Assembly (NCBI RefSeq): GCF_000478825.2
Contig: NZ_CP007542.1
Coordinates: 558,001 to 622,000 of the forward strand
Source of the DNA: Synechocystis sp. PCC 6714
Lineage (GTDB): Bacteria > Cyanobacteriota > Cyanobacteriia > Cyanobacteriales > Microcystaceae
Direction of reading: 5' to 3'
Length of the DNA stretch: 64,000 nucleotides
The notes beneath the pieces are model-generated. The model made no database searches. It was not told the origin of the DNA and worked only from the letters and a program-made list of their open reading frames with translations. The translations under genes were made by a program, and so were the position numbers. Shown here piece by piece: positions 18,317 through 27,070 of this stretch (the stretch's first letter is position 1; the number at the start of each line of letters is the position of its first letter).

Positions 18317-18895
18317 ATGGACAAAATTCACCTCAGACAAACACTACTGCAACAGCGGCGGCAATGGTCTAGATTTCAATGGCAACAGCAGAGCATTGAG
18401 CTATGTGCCCAACTCCAGCAATGGTCAGTTTTTCAGCAAGCAAAGCTAGTCTGTGCCTATTTCAGTACCCAACGGGAGCCAGATTTACAATCATTATTTG
18501 AGCGTCTGGGGCAAACAAAGCTGTGGGGCTTTCCCCGCTGCGTACAAAAAAACCTCGTCTGGCATCCTTGGCAGTGGGGACAACCACTCACCACCGGCAG
18601 CTACGGCATCAAAGTACCAGCAGCACAGACTGAAATATTGTCACCCATGGAAGTAGATCTGTTATTAGTACCCTGTCTAGGAGGCGATCGCCAGGGATAC
18701 CGCCTGGGTTACGGCGGAGGCTACTATGACCGGCTATTTATCGATCCCCTCTGGCGGGCAGTACCAAAGGCCGGACTGCTTTTTGAGGTGGGTCTGAAGG
18801 AAAAGTTACCCCGTGACTCCTGGGATATTCCCCTACCAACTCTGATAACGGAAAAACAAATTATAGTCATTTCAAATAATTTCGAGACTACTTGA
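18317..18895 (+). CDS. 5-formyltetrahydrofolate cyclo-ligase family protein
   Basis: A 192-residue enzyme that converts 5-formyl-THF to 5,10-methenyl-THF with ATP, salvaging an inhibitory folate. The signature is RLGYGGGYYDRLF near residues 132-144, preceded by DLLLVPCLGGDRQGYR. The N-terminal basic helix (KIHLRQTLLQQRRQW) is also typical. It begins ten bases after radA. The last eleven codons (encoding IVISNNFETT and the stop) lie inside a dispersed 93-nt repeat element starting at 18863. The enzyme core ends before this, so the repeat appears to have replaced or extended the original C-terminus without breaking the gene. Confidence 0.9.
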   Translation: MDKIHLRQTLLQQRRQWSRFQWQQQSIELCAQLQQWSVFQQAKLVCAYFSTQREPDLQSLFERLGQTKLWGFPRCVQKNLVWHPWQWGQPLTTGSYGIKVPAAQTEILSPMEVDLLLVPCLGGDRQGYRLGYGGGYYDRLFIDPLWRAVPKAGLLFEVGLKEKLPRDSWDIPLPTLITEKQIIVISNNFETT

Positions 18896-18955
18896 GTCTT
18901 TATTGACAAGCTTTTCGGTGAATTTGACTGCCTCAGTCTTACTAGAAACGACAAT
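18863..18955 (-). repeat. 93-nt palindromic repeat, subfamily B (copy B2)
   Basis: A near-identical copy of the element at 62576-62668, on the opposite strand. Read on minus it opens ATTGTCGTTTCTAG and closes TTTGAAATGACTAT, forming imperfect terminal inverted repeats. An inner hairpin GACTG-AGG-CAGTC is present. It overlaps the end of the 5-FCL gene and abuts the A-type copy at 18956 with no base between. Confidence 0.9.
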
Positions 18956-19048
18956 ATAGTCAATCAAAGTAAGATTGAGACTACCAAGTCCTATACCAAA
19001 GAGGCTTTTAGCTCCGGTCAGTGTCTTACTTTCAATTAAATCAACTAT
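18956..19048 (-). repeat. 93-nt palindromic repeat, subfamily A (copy A4)
   Basis: Read on minus it starts ATAGTTGATTTAATTGAAAG and ends TTACTTTGATTGACTAT. It differs from the copy at 62206 at only a few positions. It lies head-to-tail with B2, in the region between the convergent 3' ends of the 5-FCL gene and sigF. The two copies together leave a 74-codon open frame (18872-19096, minus), which I regard as a by-product of repeats that happen to be open in one frame. Confidence 0.92.
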
Positions 19049-19139
19049 ATTAATATTTGTACTGGAAATCAATGACAGCAAGGCTATGGCTTCCATGCCG
19101 AATAATTCCGTCCCCTAATTGAAATAAATCCCCAATCTG

Positions 19140-19916
19140 CTAAAAAATCTCTGTGTTCAGGGCCTTTTTCAAAGCACTAATGCCCTGTTTAATACGGCGG
19201 GAAACGGTAATTACACTAACCCCCATCACCTCAGCGGCCTCCCTCTGGGTCAGGTCATGGAGAAAGACAAATTCCACAATGCGGCGGGTGCGTTCCTCCA
19301 GACCAGCTAAAGCCTGTTGTAAACGGATTTGATCCTCCAGGCTGAGTTGAAAACTACGGAATTCATGGTGGGCCAAACAGTCCCCCAAGTTAACCTGACC
19401 ATCATCGTCTCCGTTGACTTTGATGTCCAAGCTCAACAATTCCCGATTCTGTAAAGCTAGCTTGGTCGCCTGCCAATCCGTCAGAGGAACCCCCAGCATA
19501 CAGGCCGTTTCCTCATCCGTGGCAGCACGGTCATATTTGAGACGAAATTCCTGCTGAACGACGATCGCCTGACGGCCCAAATCTAACCAACGGCGAGGAA
19601 TACGTACACAGTTACTTTTGTCCCGCAGAAAATGTTGAATTTCTCCCCGAATGTAGGGAATAGCAAAGGAGCTAAAAGCATTTCCCTTACTGACATCAAA
19701 GCGTTCGATGGCCCGGATCAGCCCTAAACATCCCACCTGGGATAAATCTTCAAAACTCTCGGTGCACTGACTTGTCCAATGGTGGGCTTCTTTCCTTACC
19801 AACCCCAGGTTAACTTCCATAATCCGATTGCGTACGTCAACGCTATGGGACTCTGCGTAGACTTTAAATAGCCTCAGGGTCTCAAGTTTGAGGTTGTGGT
19901 TGGTGGCATTGGTCAT
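19140..19916 (-). CDS. sigF: Group 3 RNA polymerase sigma factor SigF
   Basis: A 258-residue alternative sigma factor of the group 3 (FliA/SigB/SigF-like) type. Region 2 is seen in LSQVGCLGLIRAIERFD and SSFAIPYIRGEIQHFLRD, region 3 in IPRRWLDLGRQAIVVQQEF, and region 4 in the helix-turn-helix LTQREAAEVMGVSVITVSRR. In PCC 6803 SigF is required for type IV pilus formation, phototactic motility and some stress responses; I assign this gene as its orthologue from length and neighbours. ATG at 19916 gives 258 residues, the length I recall; an in-frame GTG lies six codons upstream. It ends about 90 bases from the A/B repeat pair. Confidence 0.93.
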   Translation of the reverse strand: MTNATNHNLKLETLRLFKVYAESHSVDVRNRIMEVNLGLVRKEAHHWTSQCTESFEDLSQVGCLGLIRAIERFDVSKGNAFSSFAIPYIRGEIQHFLRDKSNCVRIPRRWLDLGRQAIVVQQEFRLKYDRAATDEETACMLGVPLTDWQATKLALQNRELLSLDIKVNGDDDGQVNLGDCLAHHEFRSFQLSLEDQIRLQQALAGLEERTRRIVEFVFLHDLTQREAAEVMGVSVITVSRRIKQGISALKKALNTEIF

Positions 19917-20211
19917 AGTTGTGGGTTTCGACACCTCTGGTCAACCTTACCGATGTTTAGGCGGCGCCCACATCAGCAAATATATGGAAAAAATAACAAA
20001 TTTTTGCCAACCAACATCCCAGCAAATACCAAGGAAAATCGGCTTTATCTACAGTTGGAAGCTATATTCCCCAGAGTATTGCTTAGAAATTCAGTCTGCC
20101 CTTTTCATCGGCAGCAACGAAAAGATATGGCTAAGAACCCAGTCCAATTATAGAAGTATTTCAACAGTTGAACAATAACATGCCGAAAAAGTAAACAATT
20201 CTTTAGGCAAA

Positions 20212-21093
20212 CTAAAGCCCCAGGCATTGTTTAAGCATCTGTTGGGCTTGGTATTGATAGCCTCCCCCAAACAAATTGAAGTGGTTAAGTATATGGTACA
20301 AATTGTAGAGAATTTTCCTTTGTTGATACCCCGGCTGAGCCGGGCAAATTGTATGGTAGCCCTGGTAAAATCCAGCGGGAAAACCGCCAAACAGTTCTGT
20401 CATGGCAATATCGACTTCCCCATCGCCATAGTAGGTGGCAGGGTCCAGAATCACCGGTTCCCCAGTGGTTAAAATGGCACCATTGCCAGACCATAAATCC
20501 CCATGCACTAAAGCTGGAGTCGGTTGGCGATCGCCTAGCAATTGCTTCACCTTCGGCACTACCAGGGCCGGAGCTGGAAAGTTCCCCCCCCGCCGTCGGG
20601 CTAGGGTTAGTTGATAACCAAGACGCTGCTCCGCAAAAAAGTCTGCCCAACTATCTGTCCAAGGATTGGGCTGGGGAGTGGCCCCAATGGTGTTATCAAT
20701 CTGCCAACCAAATTGAAGGCTGCCCCCCGCTTGATGCAGAGCCGCCAAGTTTTGCCCCATGCGGTACCAACTATCATGGCTACCCCGGCCAAACTCCAAC
20801 CACTCCAAAACAAGGTAACTATGGCCCGCTGCACTGCCATGGCAAATAGGACGAGGAACCCGTATGGTTTTGGTCGCCGCCATCCCTTCCAACCCTAGGG
20901 CTTCGGCTTGGAACATGGGCCACTGGTGGGCTTGGTTCAGCTTGACAAAATATTTTGCCTCCCCGTCCATCAGGCAATAACCCTGGTTAATGCAGCCGCC
21001 ACTGACCGATCGCCGTTCTGTGCCAGTGAAGGATTGCCCGGTGGCTTGGCTAATTTGTTGGGCAATGGTTTGCCAGAGGGAAGGGGAACTCAC
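20212..21093 (-). CDS. Fructosamine/ketosamine-3-kinase family protein
   Basis: A 293-residue kinase-fold protein of the FN3K family, which phosphorylates ketosamines or ribulosamines on glycated proteins so that they fall apart. Characteristic pieces are the glycine-rich start SVSGGCINQGYCL, the lysine in YFVKLNQ, the catalytic loop LVHGDLWSGNGAIL and the metal-binding stretch VILDPATYYGDGEVDIAMTE. There is no ATG at the N-terminus; GTG at 21093 is the likely start. It is 36 bases downstream of the glutaredoxin gene in the same direction, so protein repair genes may be coexpressed. The physiological substrate in cyanobacteria is not established. Confidence 0.9.
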   Translation of the reverse strand: MSSPSLWQTIAQQISQATGQSFTGTERRSVSGGCINQGYCLMDGEAKYFVKLNQAHQWPMFQAEALGLEGMAATKTIRVPRPICHGSAAGHSYLVLEWLEFGRGSHDSWYRMGQNLAALHQAGGSLQFGWQIDNTIGATPQPNPWTDSWADFFAEQRLGYQLTLARRRGGNFPAPALVVPKVKQLLGDRQPTPALVHGDLWSGNGAILTTGEPVILDPATYYGDGEVDIAMTELFGGFPAGFYQGYHTICPAQPGYQQRKILYNLYHILNHFNLFGGGYQYQAQQMLKQCLGL

Positions 21094-21129
21094 AGCAACA
21101 GGGAAGATAAGAACAGGGCAAGGGGATTG

Positions 21130-21459
21130 CTAAGCAGGGCTGGAGGGGGTAGCTAAAAGAGGATCCAATTGGCCTTGACTATCCAGGCTATAGAGTTGGT
21201 CACAGCCGCCAATGCCCTGGTTATTAATGAAAATTTGTGGCACTGTGCGCTGGCCCTCCGACCGTTCGGCCATGGCTTGTCTACCCTGGTCATCACCATC
21301 AATTTTGTACTCGACAAATTTGACTCCTTTCCACCAGAGTAAAAGCTTGGCTCGGATGCAGAAAGGACAGGTTTGCCAAGTATAAATTTCCACTTTTGCT
21401 TTGACCCCATCAGCTTGGCGGCCACTAAGTAGGGGAAGCCAGTTAAACAAATTAGCCAT
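21130..21459 (-). CDS. grxC: Glutaredoxin (GrxC-type, CPFC)
   Basis: A 109-residue dithiol glutaredoxin. The active site CPFC lies at residues 31-34 in TWQTCPFCIRAKLLL. The glutathione-binding TVPQIFINNQGIGGCDQL region follows, with the cis-proline and GGCD motif. The N-terminal 20 residues are longer than in E. coli GrxC and match the 109-residue Grx1 (Slr1562) of PCC 6803. ATG at 21459 is chosen because the upstream frame extension is not conserved in style. It lies between hisZ and the fructosamine kinase gene on one strand. Confidence 0.94.
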   Translation of the reverse strand: MANLFNWLPLLSGRQADGVKAKVEIYTWQTCPFCIRAKLLLWWKGVKFVEYKIDGDDQGRQAMAERSEGQRTVPQIFINNQGIGGCDQLYSLDSQGQLDPLLATPSSPA

Positions 21460-21525
21460 GGAATTACCGGAAAGTTTTGATTGATTACGATTACACAAGA
21501 TTAATTTTGATCATGCTAGGGATTT

Positions 21526-22746
21526 TTAAAGATCGCTGGGATGATCGACAATCTCGCCATCGGCCCTAACCCACACCAGCTCACCGATCGCCATGGCTTG
21601 GGCATAGGCATTCAGTTCCTCCGGAGATCGCCCACCGAGGTCTAATTCCACCCGGCGATCGGGATAATGACGGCGTAATTGTTGGGCGTGGCGAAAAGCG
21701 GCTCCTTCGGCCGAATCATCCACCGGGCAAACTAGATAATCAATGGCAGCAGTGCTAGTGGGTAACGTGCCCGATGCCAACAAACATTGGTGCAAGTCTT
21801 CAATATTTAGGGAGAAGCCGGTGCCGGGAAAGGATTGTTTTTGGGGATGGTAGTGGCTCAGCAACTGGTCATAACGTCCTCCCTGACCCAGTACATAGCA
21901 GTTGTCGGTTTGGCGACTCACCGCCTGGAAAACCATGCCAGTGTAGTAATCAAAGGGTTGCAACCAACTCAGATCCAAGACTAAATTCAATGGGCCATCG
22001 CCACTGGCGGCCACCAAAGATAACAATGCCTGCAGGCGATCGACCCGGTCTAAACATTCCCCTTGCAAGCTCAATTGACCTAACCTAGCCAATACTTCCT
22101 TCACAGAACCCCGCAGGTCAAACAATTGCAGAGCCAGGTTTTTTGCCTCATCGTCAGGATAGGGCAGTTGGGACAGTTCCACATAGTCCAAGCGAGTGAT
22201 GCAATCCCGCACAGCAGTTTGCAGATGGGTGGGTAATTTGGCCAGCAGACTTCTGGTCAACCCCGCATCCCCCAAAATTAACTGCCAATCGGTCAAGCCC
22301 AATTGGGTCAGGCAATCCGTCAACAATAGAAGAATTTCCGCGTCAGCCCGAACGCCCCCGGCAAACAGCAATTCTATGCCCGCTTGGAAAAACTCCATTT
22401 GCTTACCGTGGTAGCCTTCCGGGGGATTACGAAAGACATTGGCCCGATAACACAATCTTTGGGGTTGGCTGTCGGTCATGCGGGTCACCACTGCCCTAGC
22501 AATGGAGGCGGTTAATTCGGGCCGTAGTCCCAACCGTCCTTCGCCACTGTCCTGGAGTTGAATAACTTTGTTGGCGGAAATGGCCCCGCCGGCCACTAGG
22601 GTATCCAACCATTCCAACGTCGAGGTGACGATGCGCTGGTAACCCCAACGGTGAAAGGTTTTTTGTAGTTGGTCGTTGATGCAGGCTTTCTGGGCCACTT
22701 CCAGGGGCAATAAATCCCTGGCTCCAGCGGGGGGATGATGAATCAT
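21526..22746 (-). CDS. hisZ: ATP phosphoribosyltransferase regulatory subunit HisZ
   Basis: A 406-residue paralogue of histidyl-tRNA synthetase that lacks aminoacylation and pairs with short-form HisG to start histidine synthesis. The class II motif pieces are LRPELTASIARAV and PLNLVLDLSWLQPFDYYTGMVFQ, while the histidine-binding loop is altered as GQGGRYDQLLSHY. The N-terminus IHHPPAGARDLLP is the usual HisZ form and fixes ATG at 22746 over an upstream TTG. It was probably annotated as a second hisS in older genomes. It is flanked by aroE and grxC on the same strand. Confidence 0.9.
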   Translation of the reverse strand: MIHHPPAGARDLLPLEVAQKACINDQLQKTFHRWGYQRIVTSTLEWLDTLVAGGAISANKVIQLQDSGEGRLGLRPELTASIARAVVTRMTDSQPQRLCYRANVFRNPPEGYHGKQMEFFQAGIELLFAGGVRADAEILLLLTDCLTQLGLTDWQLILGDAGLTRSLLAKLPTHLQTAVRDCITRLDYVELSQLPYPDDEAKNLALQLFDLRGSVKEVLARLGQLSLQGECLDRVDRLQALLSLVAASGDGPLNLVLDLSWLQPFDYYTGMVFQAVSRQTDNCYVLGQGGRYDQLLSHYHPQKQSFPGTGFSLNIEDLHQCLLASGTLPTSTAAIDYLVCPVDDSAEGAAFRHAQQLRRHYPDRRVELDLGGRSPEELNAYAQAMAIGELVWVRADGEIVDHPSDL

Positions 22747-22917
22747 GGTGATAGGGCTTTGGCTCGGATTCTCCTCAGCCTCCAATATAGTGTTTTCCCG
22801 CAACTCAGAGGAAGTTTGGGCGAATTTAGGCTTAACTTTAGGCGATTTAGTTAAAGCCGGGAACTGAACTACAGTTTGGCCTAAAGTGTTGGCTCCCCGG
22901 GCAAAATGTCCCTTGAA

Positions 22918-23790
22918 CTATTGGTATTTTGCCAAATGTTCCAGCAATGCCTGGCCCATAATTTCCACCGGTACTTCCCTACCTAGCCAAATTCTCAGCG
23001 CCGCCGCCCCCTGTTCCACCAACATTTCTAAGCCGTCGATGGTCACTAACCCTTGCTGCTGGGCTCCCCGCAAAAACTCGGTTGGCCTTGGAGTGTAAAT
23101 TAGGTCGTAGGCGATCGCCGTGGGAGGTAGTTTTTCTAGCCAAGATTGGTCAACGGGGGACTGATGAACATGGGGAGTCATGCCGATGGGGGTTCCATTA
23201 ATCAGTAAATTAGTTTTTCCTAACACTCCAGGTAATTTTTCCCAGGGCAGAACTCGCAGAACCTGTTGAATTTTTTGGTCCGTCCAACTGTTAGCAAACT
23301 GAGCCAATTTTTCCTCGCTACGCCCCACCACCACAATTTCTCCACAGCCCAACTGACTCAGCCCCACCACCACAGCCCGGGCTGCTCCACCGTGGCCCAG
23401 AATAACCGCTGTTAGGTCTCCCCAATTTCTATTCAGTTTTTTCAGGGGAGCTAAAAAACCTTCCACGTCCGTATTTGTACCCCGCCAACCGCCGTCTTCC
23501 CACCAGAGCGTATTGACTGCCCCCACCAGTTGGGCTGTTGTGCTCACCTGGGTCAACAACGGTATGACCGTTTGCTTATGGGGAATGGTCACACTCAAAC
23601 CCTGCACTCCACTGACCCCCAAGCCATTGATTGCCACCACTAAGTCCTCCGGGGCAATGGGAAAAGCGGTATACACATGATCACTGGCGATCGCCTGGAG
23701 CACCGCATTGTGCATCACGGGGGAAAGGGAATGGCTAACAGGGTGGCCAATTACACCAAGGAGCTTAGTTTTACCGGTGATGGGAAGCAT
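22918..23790 (-). CDS. aroE: Shikimate dehydrogenase
   Basis: AroE reduces 3-dehydroshikimate to shikimate with NADPH on the way to aromatic amino acids and quinone head groups. The 290-residue protein has the substrate motif VIGHPVSHSLSPVMHN, the catalytic lysine and threonine region LSVTIPHKQTVIPL, the GHGGAARAVVVGLSQLG dinucleotide-binding loop and the NGTPIGMTP segment. ATG at 23790 is used; a TTG lies three codons upstream. It is divergent from the tRNA-Val gene by only about 50 bases. Confidence 0.96.
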   Translation of the reverse strand: MLPITGKTKLLGVIGHPVSHSLSPVMHNAVLQAIASDHVYTAFPIAPEDLVVAINGLGVSGVQGLSVTIPHKQTVIPLLTQVSTTAQLVGAVNTLWWEDGGWRGTNTDVEGFLAPLKKLNRNWGDLTAVILGHGGAARAVVVGLSQLGCGEIVVVGRSEEKLAQFANSWTDQKIQQVLRVLPWEKLPGVLGKTNLLINGTPIGMTPHVHQSPVDQSWLEKLPPTAIAYDLIYTPRPTEFLRGAQQQGLVTIDGLEMLVEQGAAALRIWLGREVPVEIMGQALLEHLAKYQ

Positions 23791-23841
23791 GGAGGACAAT
23801 TGTTAATTGCAAGGGAGCCATGTTATATTACTAAATCGCTA

Positions 23842-23915
23842 GGACGTATAGCTCAGTTGGTTAGAGTACATCGTTGACATCGATGGGGTCACTGGTTCGA
23901 ATCCAGTTACGTCCA
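23842..23915 (+). tRNA. tRNA-Val (anticodon GAC)
   Basis: A complete 74-base cloverleaf. The acceptor arms GGACGTA and TACGTCC pair fully, with discriminator A at 23915. The D arm is GCTC/GAGT, the anticodon stem CATCG/CGATG, and the T arm ACTGG/CCAGT around TTCGAAT. The loop TTGACAT puts GAC at 23876-23878, which reads GUC and GUU valine codons. CCA is not encoded. Confidence 0.97.
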
Positions 23916-24061
23916 TTAGTTTTTGTTTTTTCCCGTACAGTGACATGGGTTTCTCTGTCGGTACTGTATGAACCGATGTAATGGCAATACGGAGGAAACA
24001 GGGGTCTTACCAGGACGTACAAAAACATCCATGGTGGAATAAAGAATAGGGCTGGAAAAAT

Positions 24062-24154
24062 ATACTCAATAACACGAAACCAATAATTCGGCCATCAAGA
24101 AATTTCTACTGTCTAAAAGACTTAAGCAGTCTCGAAATTATTTGAAATGACTAT
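24062..24154 (+). repeat. Diverged 93-nt palindromic repeat, subfamily B (copy B3)
   Basis: The last 39 bases, AAAGACTTAAGCAGTCTCG onward to TGACTAT, match B1 and B2 almost exactly. The first half has drifted, but the outer end still begins ATACTCA, complementary to the closing TGACTAT except for one position, and the total length from end to end is again 93. This suggests an old full-length copy rather than a fragment. Confidence 0.7.
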
Positions 24155-24272
24155 GTTTAATAATTTAATAAGCTTAAGAGGGTGATAATAGCTTCGGGAA
24201 GGCAAGTCTTTTGTCACAATTATCTTCGCCTTACTACTTAGACTGATGAAAGAGCGATAACTTTCTAGTTGC

Positions 24273-24303
24273 CCAGGTCAATTGCCCTTTCAGATTAACC
24301 TGG
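24273..24303 (-). terminator. Stem-loop after DUF3153 gene
   Basis: On the minus strand CCAGGTTAAT pairs with ATTGACCTGG (one G-T pair) around an 11-base loop, just 12 bases beyond the stop of the DUF3153 gene. No T-run follows, so it may be a 3' end stabiliser or a factor-dependent terminator rather than a classic intrinsic one. Confidence 0.45.
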
Positions 24304-24314
24304 ACAACATTTCG

Positions 24315-25070
24315 CTACTGGTAACTTTTAATGACCCCAGGCCAACGGCCATATTTGAAATAAAAACCGCCTAAACAAAGGGCAATAATCAAAATAGTGC
24401 CGATCGCCAAGTAACTGGGGACAAAAAAGCTAGTTTCAATAACGTTAATTTGTCCGGGTTTTAACTGCCATTGGCCAGGGATTTTTGTTAGTATCTCTTG
24501 CCCTGGAGCAGATGGGCTCTGGAGAGTCAGAGGAGTTTGTAAATTAAAGTTAAGGTCAATCAGAGAACCAGGACTAAGGATAATATTACCCTGGTTGGAT
24601 AAAACCCCGAGGGCCCGCAGGTCAACGGTTAACTTGAGATGATTACGGTCTACCAATAGCCAGTTACTTTGCTCTAATTCCAGTTCCGCTTTTAGATTAA
24701 GTAAATCCAACTGATCCGGTTCCGGCGCTCTTCGGCCTTTGGGGAGTTGGGGATTGAAAAAGCGATTGAATTTTTCCACTAACTCCTGACCACTGCCAAA
24801 GGGAATAGTCACCACTAAAGTTTGCTCCGACGGGCGATCGGTATGACCGTTCAAATCCCTAGCCCGCTGGTCTAAACTTTTGAGCCAACGATCTGCTTCC
24901 GCTTGACTCAGGGTGGTCAACTGTTCTCCCAAAGTAATATGTTGGACAATCTCCCCATAATGTTGCTCCGGAAAACGGATCCCCACGTCGTAATTGACAC
25001 AACCCGTCACCAGACAGCAAACGACCACAAGCATCGGTAGTAAGCGTTTAAACCATTTCTGGGGGGCCAT
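24315..25070 (-). CDS. DUF3153 membrane lipoprotein
   Basis: A 251-residue protein of the cyanobacterial DUF3153 family. The N-terminus has a short basic stretch, a hydrophobic run and the lipobox LVTGC at about residue 24, so it is likely lipid-anchored. The body carries VNYDVGIRFPEQHYGEIVQH, LTTLSQAEADRWLKSLDQRA and a C-terminal single membrane span (about 222-240) followed by FKYGRWPG. A protein anchored at both ends would face the periplasm or thylakoid lumen. The function is unknown. ATG at 25070 is preferred because it places the lipobox correctly; the open frame extends 27 codons upstream. Confidence 0.8.
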   Translation of the reverse strand: MAPQKWFKRLLPMLVVVCCLVTGCVNYDVGIRFPEQHYGEIVQHITLGEQLTTLSQAEADRWLKSLDQRARDLNGHTDRPSEQTLVVTIPFGSGQELVEKFNRFFNPQLPKGRRAPEPDQLDLLNLKAELELEQSNWLLVDRNHLKLTVDLRALGVLSNQGNIILSPGSLIDLNFNLQTPLTLQSPSAPGQEILTKIPGQWQLKPGQINVIETSFFVPSYLAIGTILIIALCLGGFYFKYGRWPGVIKSYQ

Positions 25071-25282
25071 AATTCGCAAAGCCTCATTGATTGGGGAGAG
25101 GTGGACATATTCAAGGGTCGACAGCCAGTATATCAATCCCCACAGCTCCAAAGATAGTTATTTGTACCATTAAAGCAACCCTTCCTTGGGATAATTTCCC
25201 TCAAAAACGAGGCTTGTCAGGCTTTTTCCTTGGCTAAGGATTTTGATACAATCAGATCTCCCATAGCAGGAGAAGATTGGAA

Positions 25283-26152
25283 GTGACCGTCAAACCGGAT
25301 TGGCTCCGAGTCAAAGCACCCCAGTGGCAAAGGGTGGGCAGTGTTAAGGATATTTTACGGGATTTACAACTGAATACTGTCTGTGAAGAAGCTTCCTGTC
25401 CCAACATTGGTGAGTGTTTTCAAGCCGGTACAGCTACCTTTCTGATTATGGGTCCTGCTTGCACCAGGGCGTGCCCCTACTGTGACATTGACTTTGAAAA
25501 ACGTCCCCAACCCTTAGATCCCACGGAGCCGGAAAGATTGGCCACCGCAGTGAAAAGGCTAAACCTCAAGCACGTGGTCATTACCGCCGTTAACCGGGAT
25601 GATTTGCCCGATGGAGGAGCTGCTCAATTTGTGGGTTGCATTGAGGCCACACGTAAAGTTTCGCCGGGTACTACCATTGAGGTCTTGATTCCCGATTTAT
25701 GCGGCAATTGGCAAGCTTTGGCAACCCTATTGAAGGCCGCGCCGGAGGTTTTGAACCACAATATGGAAACGGTCCCACGGCTTTATAAACGGGTGCGACC
25801 CCAGGCAGATTATGCCCAATCTTTGGAGTTGTTCAACCAAGCTAAACAGATTTTGCCCAAGGTTTATACTAAGTCTGGCATTATGGTGGGGCTAGGGGAA
25901 ACCGATGCAGAAGTGCGTGGGGTGATGCAGGATTTGCGCCGGGTAGACTGTGATATTTTAACCATTGGTCAGTATCTCCAACCCAGTCAAAAACATTTAG
26001 GGGTTAAGGAATTTGTTACCCCGGAACAGTTCGATGCTTGGCGGATTTATGGTGAATCCATTGGCTTTTTACAGGTCGTTTCCTCCCCACTAACCCGTAG
26101 TTCCTACCATGCGGAACAGGTACAAGCCCTAATGGCCCGTTTCCCCCGTTAA
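25283..26152 (+). CDS. lipA: Lipoyl synthase
   Basis: This radical SAM enzyme inserts two sulfurs into octanoyl groups on pyruvate dehydrogenase E2 and glycine cleavage H protein. Both clusters are visible: the auxiliary cluster cysteines in [16 protein letters not shown] and the radical SAM cluster in [13 protein letters not shown]. The conserved [16 protein letters not shown] and closing [11 protein letters not shown] are also seen. The start is not ATG: a GTG at 25283 (MTVKPDW) lies ten bases after AGGAG, and a TTG at 25277 is the alternative. The stop overlaps the stop of the convergent acyltransferase gene. Confidence 0.95.
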   Translation: MTVKPDWLRVKAPQWQRVGSVKDILRDLQLNTVCEEASCPNIGECFQAGTATFLIMGPACTRACPYCDIDFEKRPQPLDPTEPERLATAVKRLNLKHVVITAVNRDDLPDGGAAQFVGCIEATRKVSPGTTIEVLIPDLCGNWQALATLLKAAPEVLNHNMETVPRLYKRVRPQADYAQSLELFNQAKQILPKVYTKSGIMVGLGETDAEVRGVMQDLRRVDCDILTIGQYLQPSQKHLGVKEFVTPEQFDAWRIYGESIGFLQVVSSPLTRSSYHAEQVQALMARFPR

Positions 26153-26781
26153 GGTGCTGGAATTTTTTGTTCAGAATTGTACTTCTGCTTAGGAAAAATT
26201 ATTGTTCCAAAGGTAATATAGCTCCCATCGGCGATCGCCGCTCCTGGGCCAATGCCCACCCCCGCACTGACAAAAACGTTATCACCAATAGTGATACGGT
26301 CAACGTAAAGCAGAAGATTGTCCCGTTTTGGTTTAATGACGTGGCCTAGTAGGGTAACTTGGTGCCCTAATATCACGTGGTCGCCAATGTGTAGTAAACC
26401 CCGGTCTAGAATTTGTATGCTGGGAGTCCAAAGGACGTTTTTGCCAATGGTGGCGCCCCATAGTCGGAGCCAGAGGGAAAATAAACCGGGCACAAAATGC
26501 AAAACCCTTTCCAGGCCAGGAAAAGTGTTGTAGATAAGTTGAATTTGATACGTTCCCCACCACGGAATATAGTTTTTGCCCACCAGATAGCTAAGCCCCG
26601 CTTGTAGGGGATAAAAAAGTTGATGAATCCGATAGGTTAATAAAGGTAAGCCATAAATAATTAAGATGAGTAGGATTAGCCAATACCAATTCCCAGTCTC
26701 TATCCAGACCACAAAACAAGTCAGAGTTAAAGTAACAATTAGGCCGGGAAATAAGGACAAGAGCCTACTTAACAAAGTCAT
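26149..26781 (-). CDS. Membrane-linked hexapeptide-repeat acyltransferase
   Basis: A 210-residue protein with two hydrophobic N-terminal segments (about 10-28 and 33-48) and a C-terminal left-handed beta-helix of the trimeric LpxA/colanic acid acetyltransferase type. Hexapeptide turns are seen in [34 protein letters not shown] and [19 protein letters not shown]. It probably transfers an acetyl or acyl group to a sugar or lipid precursor of the cell envelope; the substrate cannot be read from the sequence. Its last bases overlap lipA by four. Confidence 0.8.
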   Translation of the reverse strand: MTLLSRLLSLFPGLIVTLTLTCFVVWIETGNWYWLILLILIIYGLPLLTYRIHQLFYPLQAGLSYLVGKNYIPWWGTYQIQLIYNTFPGLERVLHFVPGLFSLWLRLWGATIGKNVLWTPSIQILDRGLLHIGDHVILGHQVTLLGHVIKPKRDNLLLYVDRITIGDNVFVSAGVGIGPGAAIADGSYITFGTIIFPKQKYNSEQKIPAP

Positions 26782-27070
26782 GGGGGAATAGAGTTGTTTG
26801 ATAATCGGAATTTAACTCTCTTCATCGTTTTCCATTGCTGGAGCCCGTTAGTATGACGGTAGAGTTTTCTTGAGAGACCGGGCTTTATAGTGCCATTCCT
26901 GGTCATTTTGTTGGGAAATTGCTCTGTCAAGCCATTACTTTCCTAGGACAAATCGTCACCAGGGCCCATTAAACCACCGCCACGGCTGGGACGTGTCAGG
27001 GGAGAAATGCCCTACCATGGGGAGTACGTAACGAAATATTAAGCAAGTTACTGTGCTTGTTTCCAGACCC

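Larger units (their letters stand above)
23916..24314. other. 399-base spacer after tRNA-Val
   Basis: No gene is seen. It opens with a T-rich run just after the tRNA, which may help termination, then contains the diverged repeat copy at 24062-24154, a 21-base sequence at 24240-24260 shared with 36614-36634, and a 10-bp stem-loop at 24273-24303. Confidence 0.6.

Noticed and set aside
18872-19096. 74-codon minus-strand ORF between 5-FCL and sigF
   Set aside because: Almost all of it is made of two abutting repeat copies that recur in non-coding spacers, so I list it as repeats and not as a gene.
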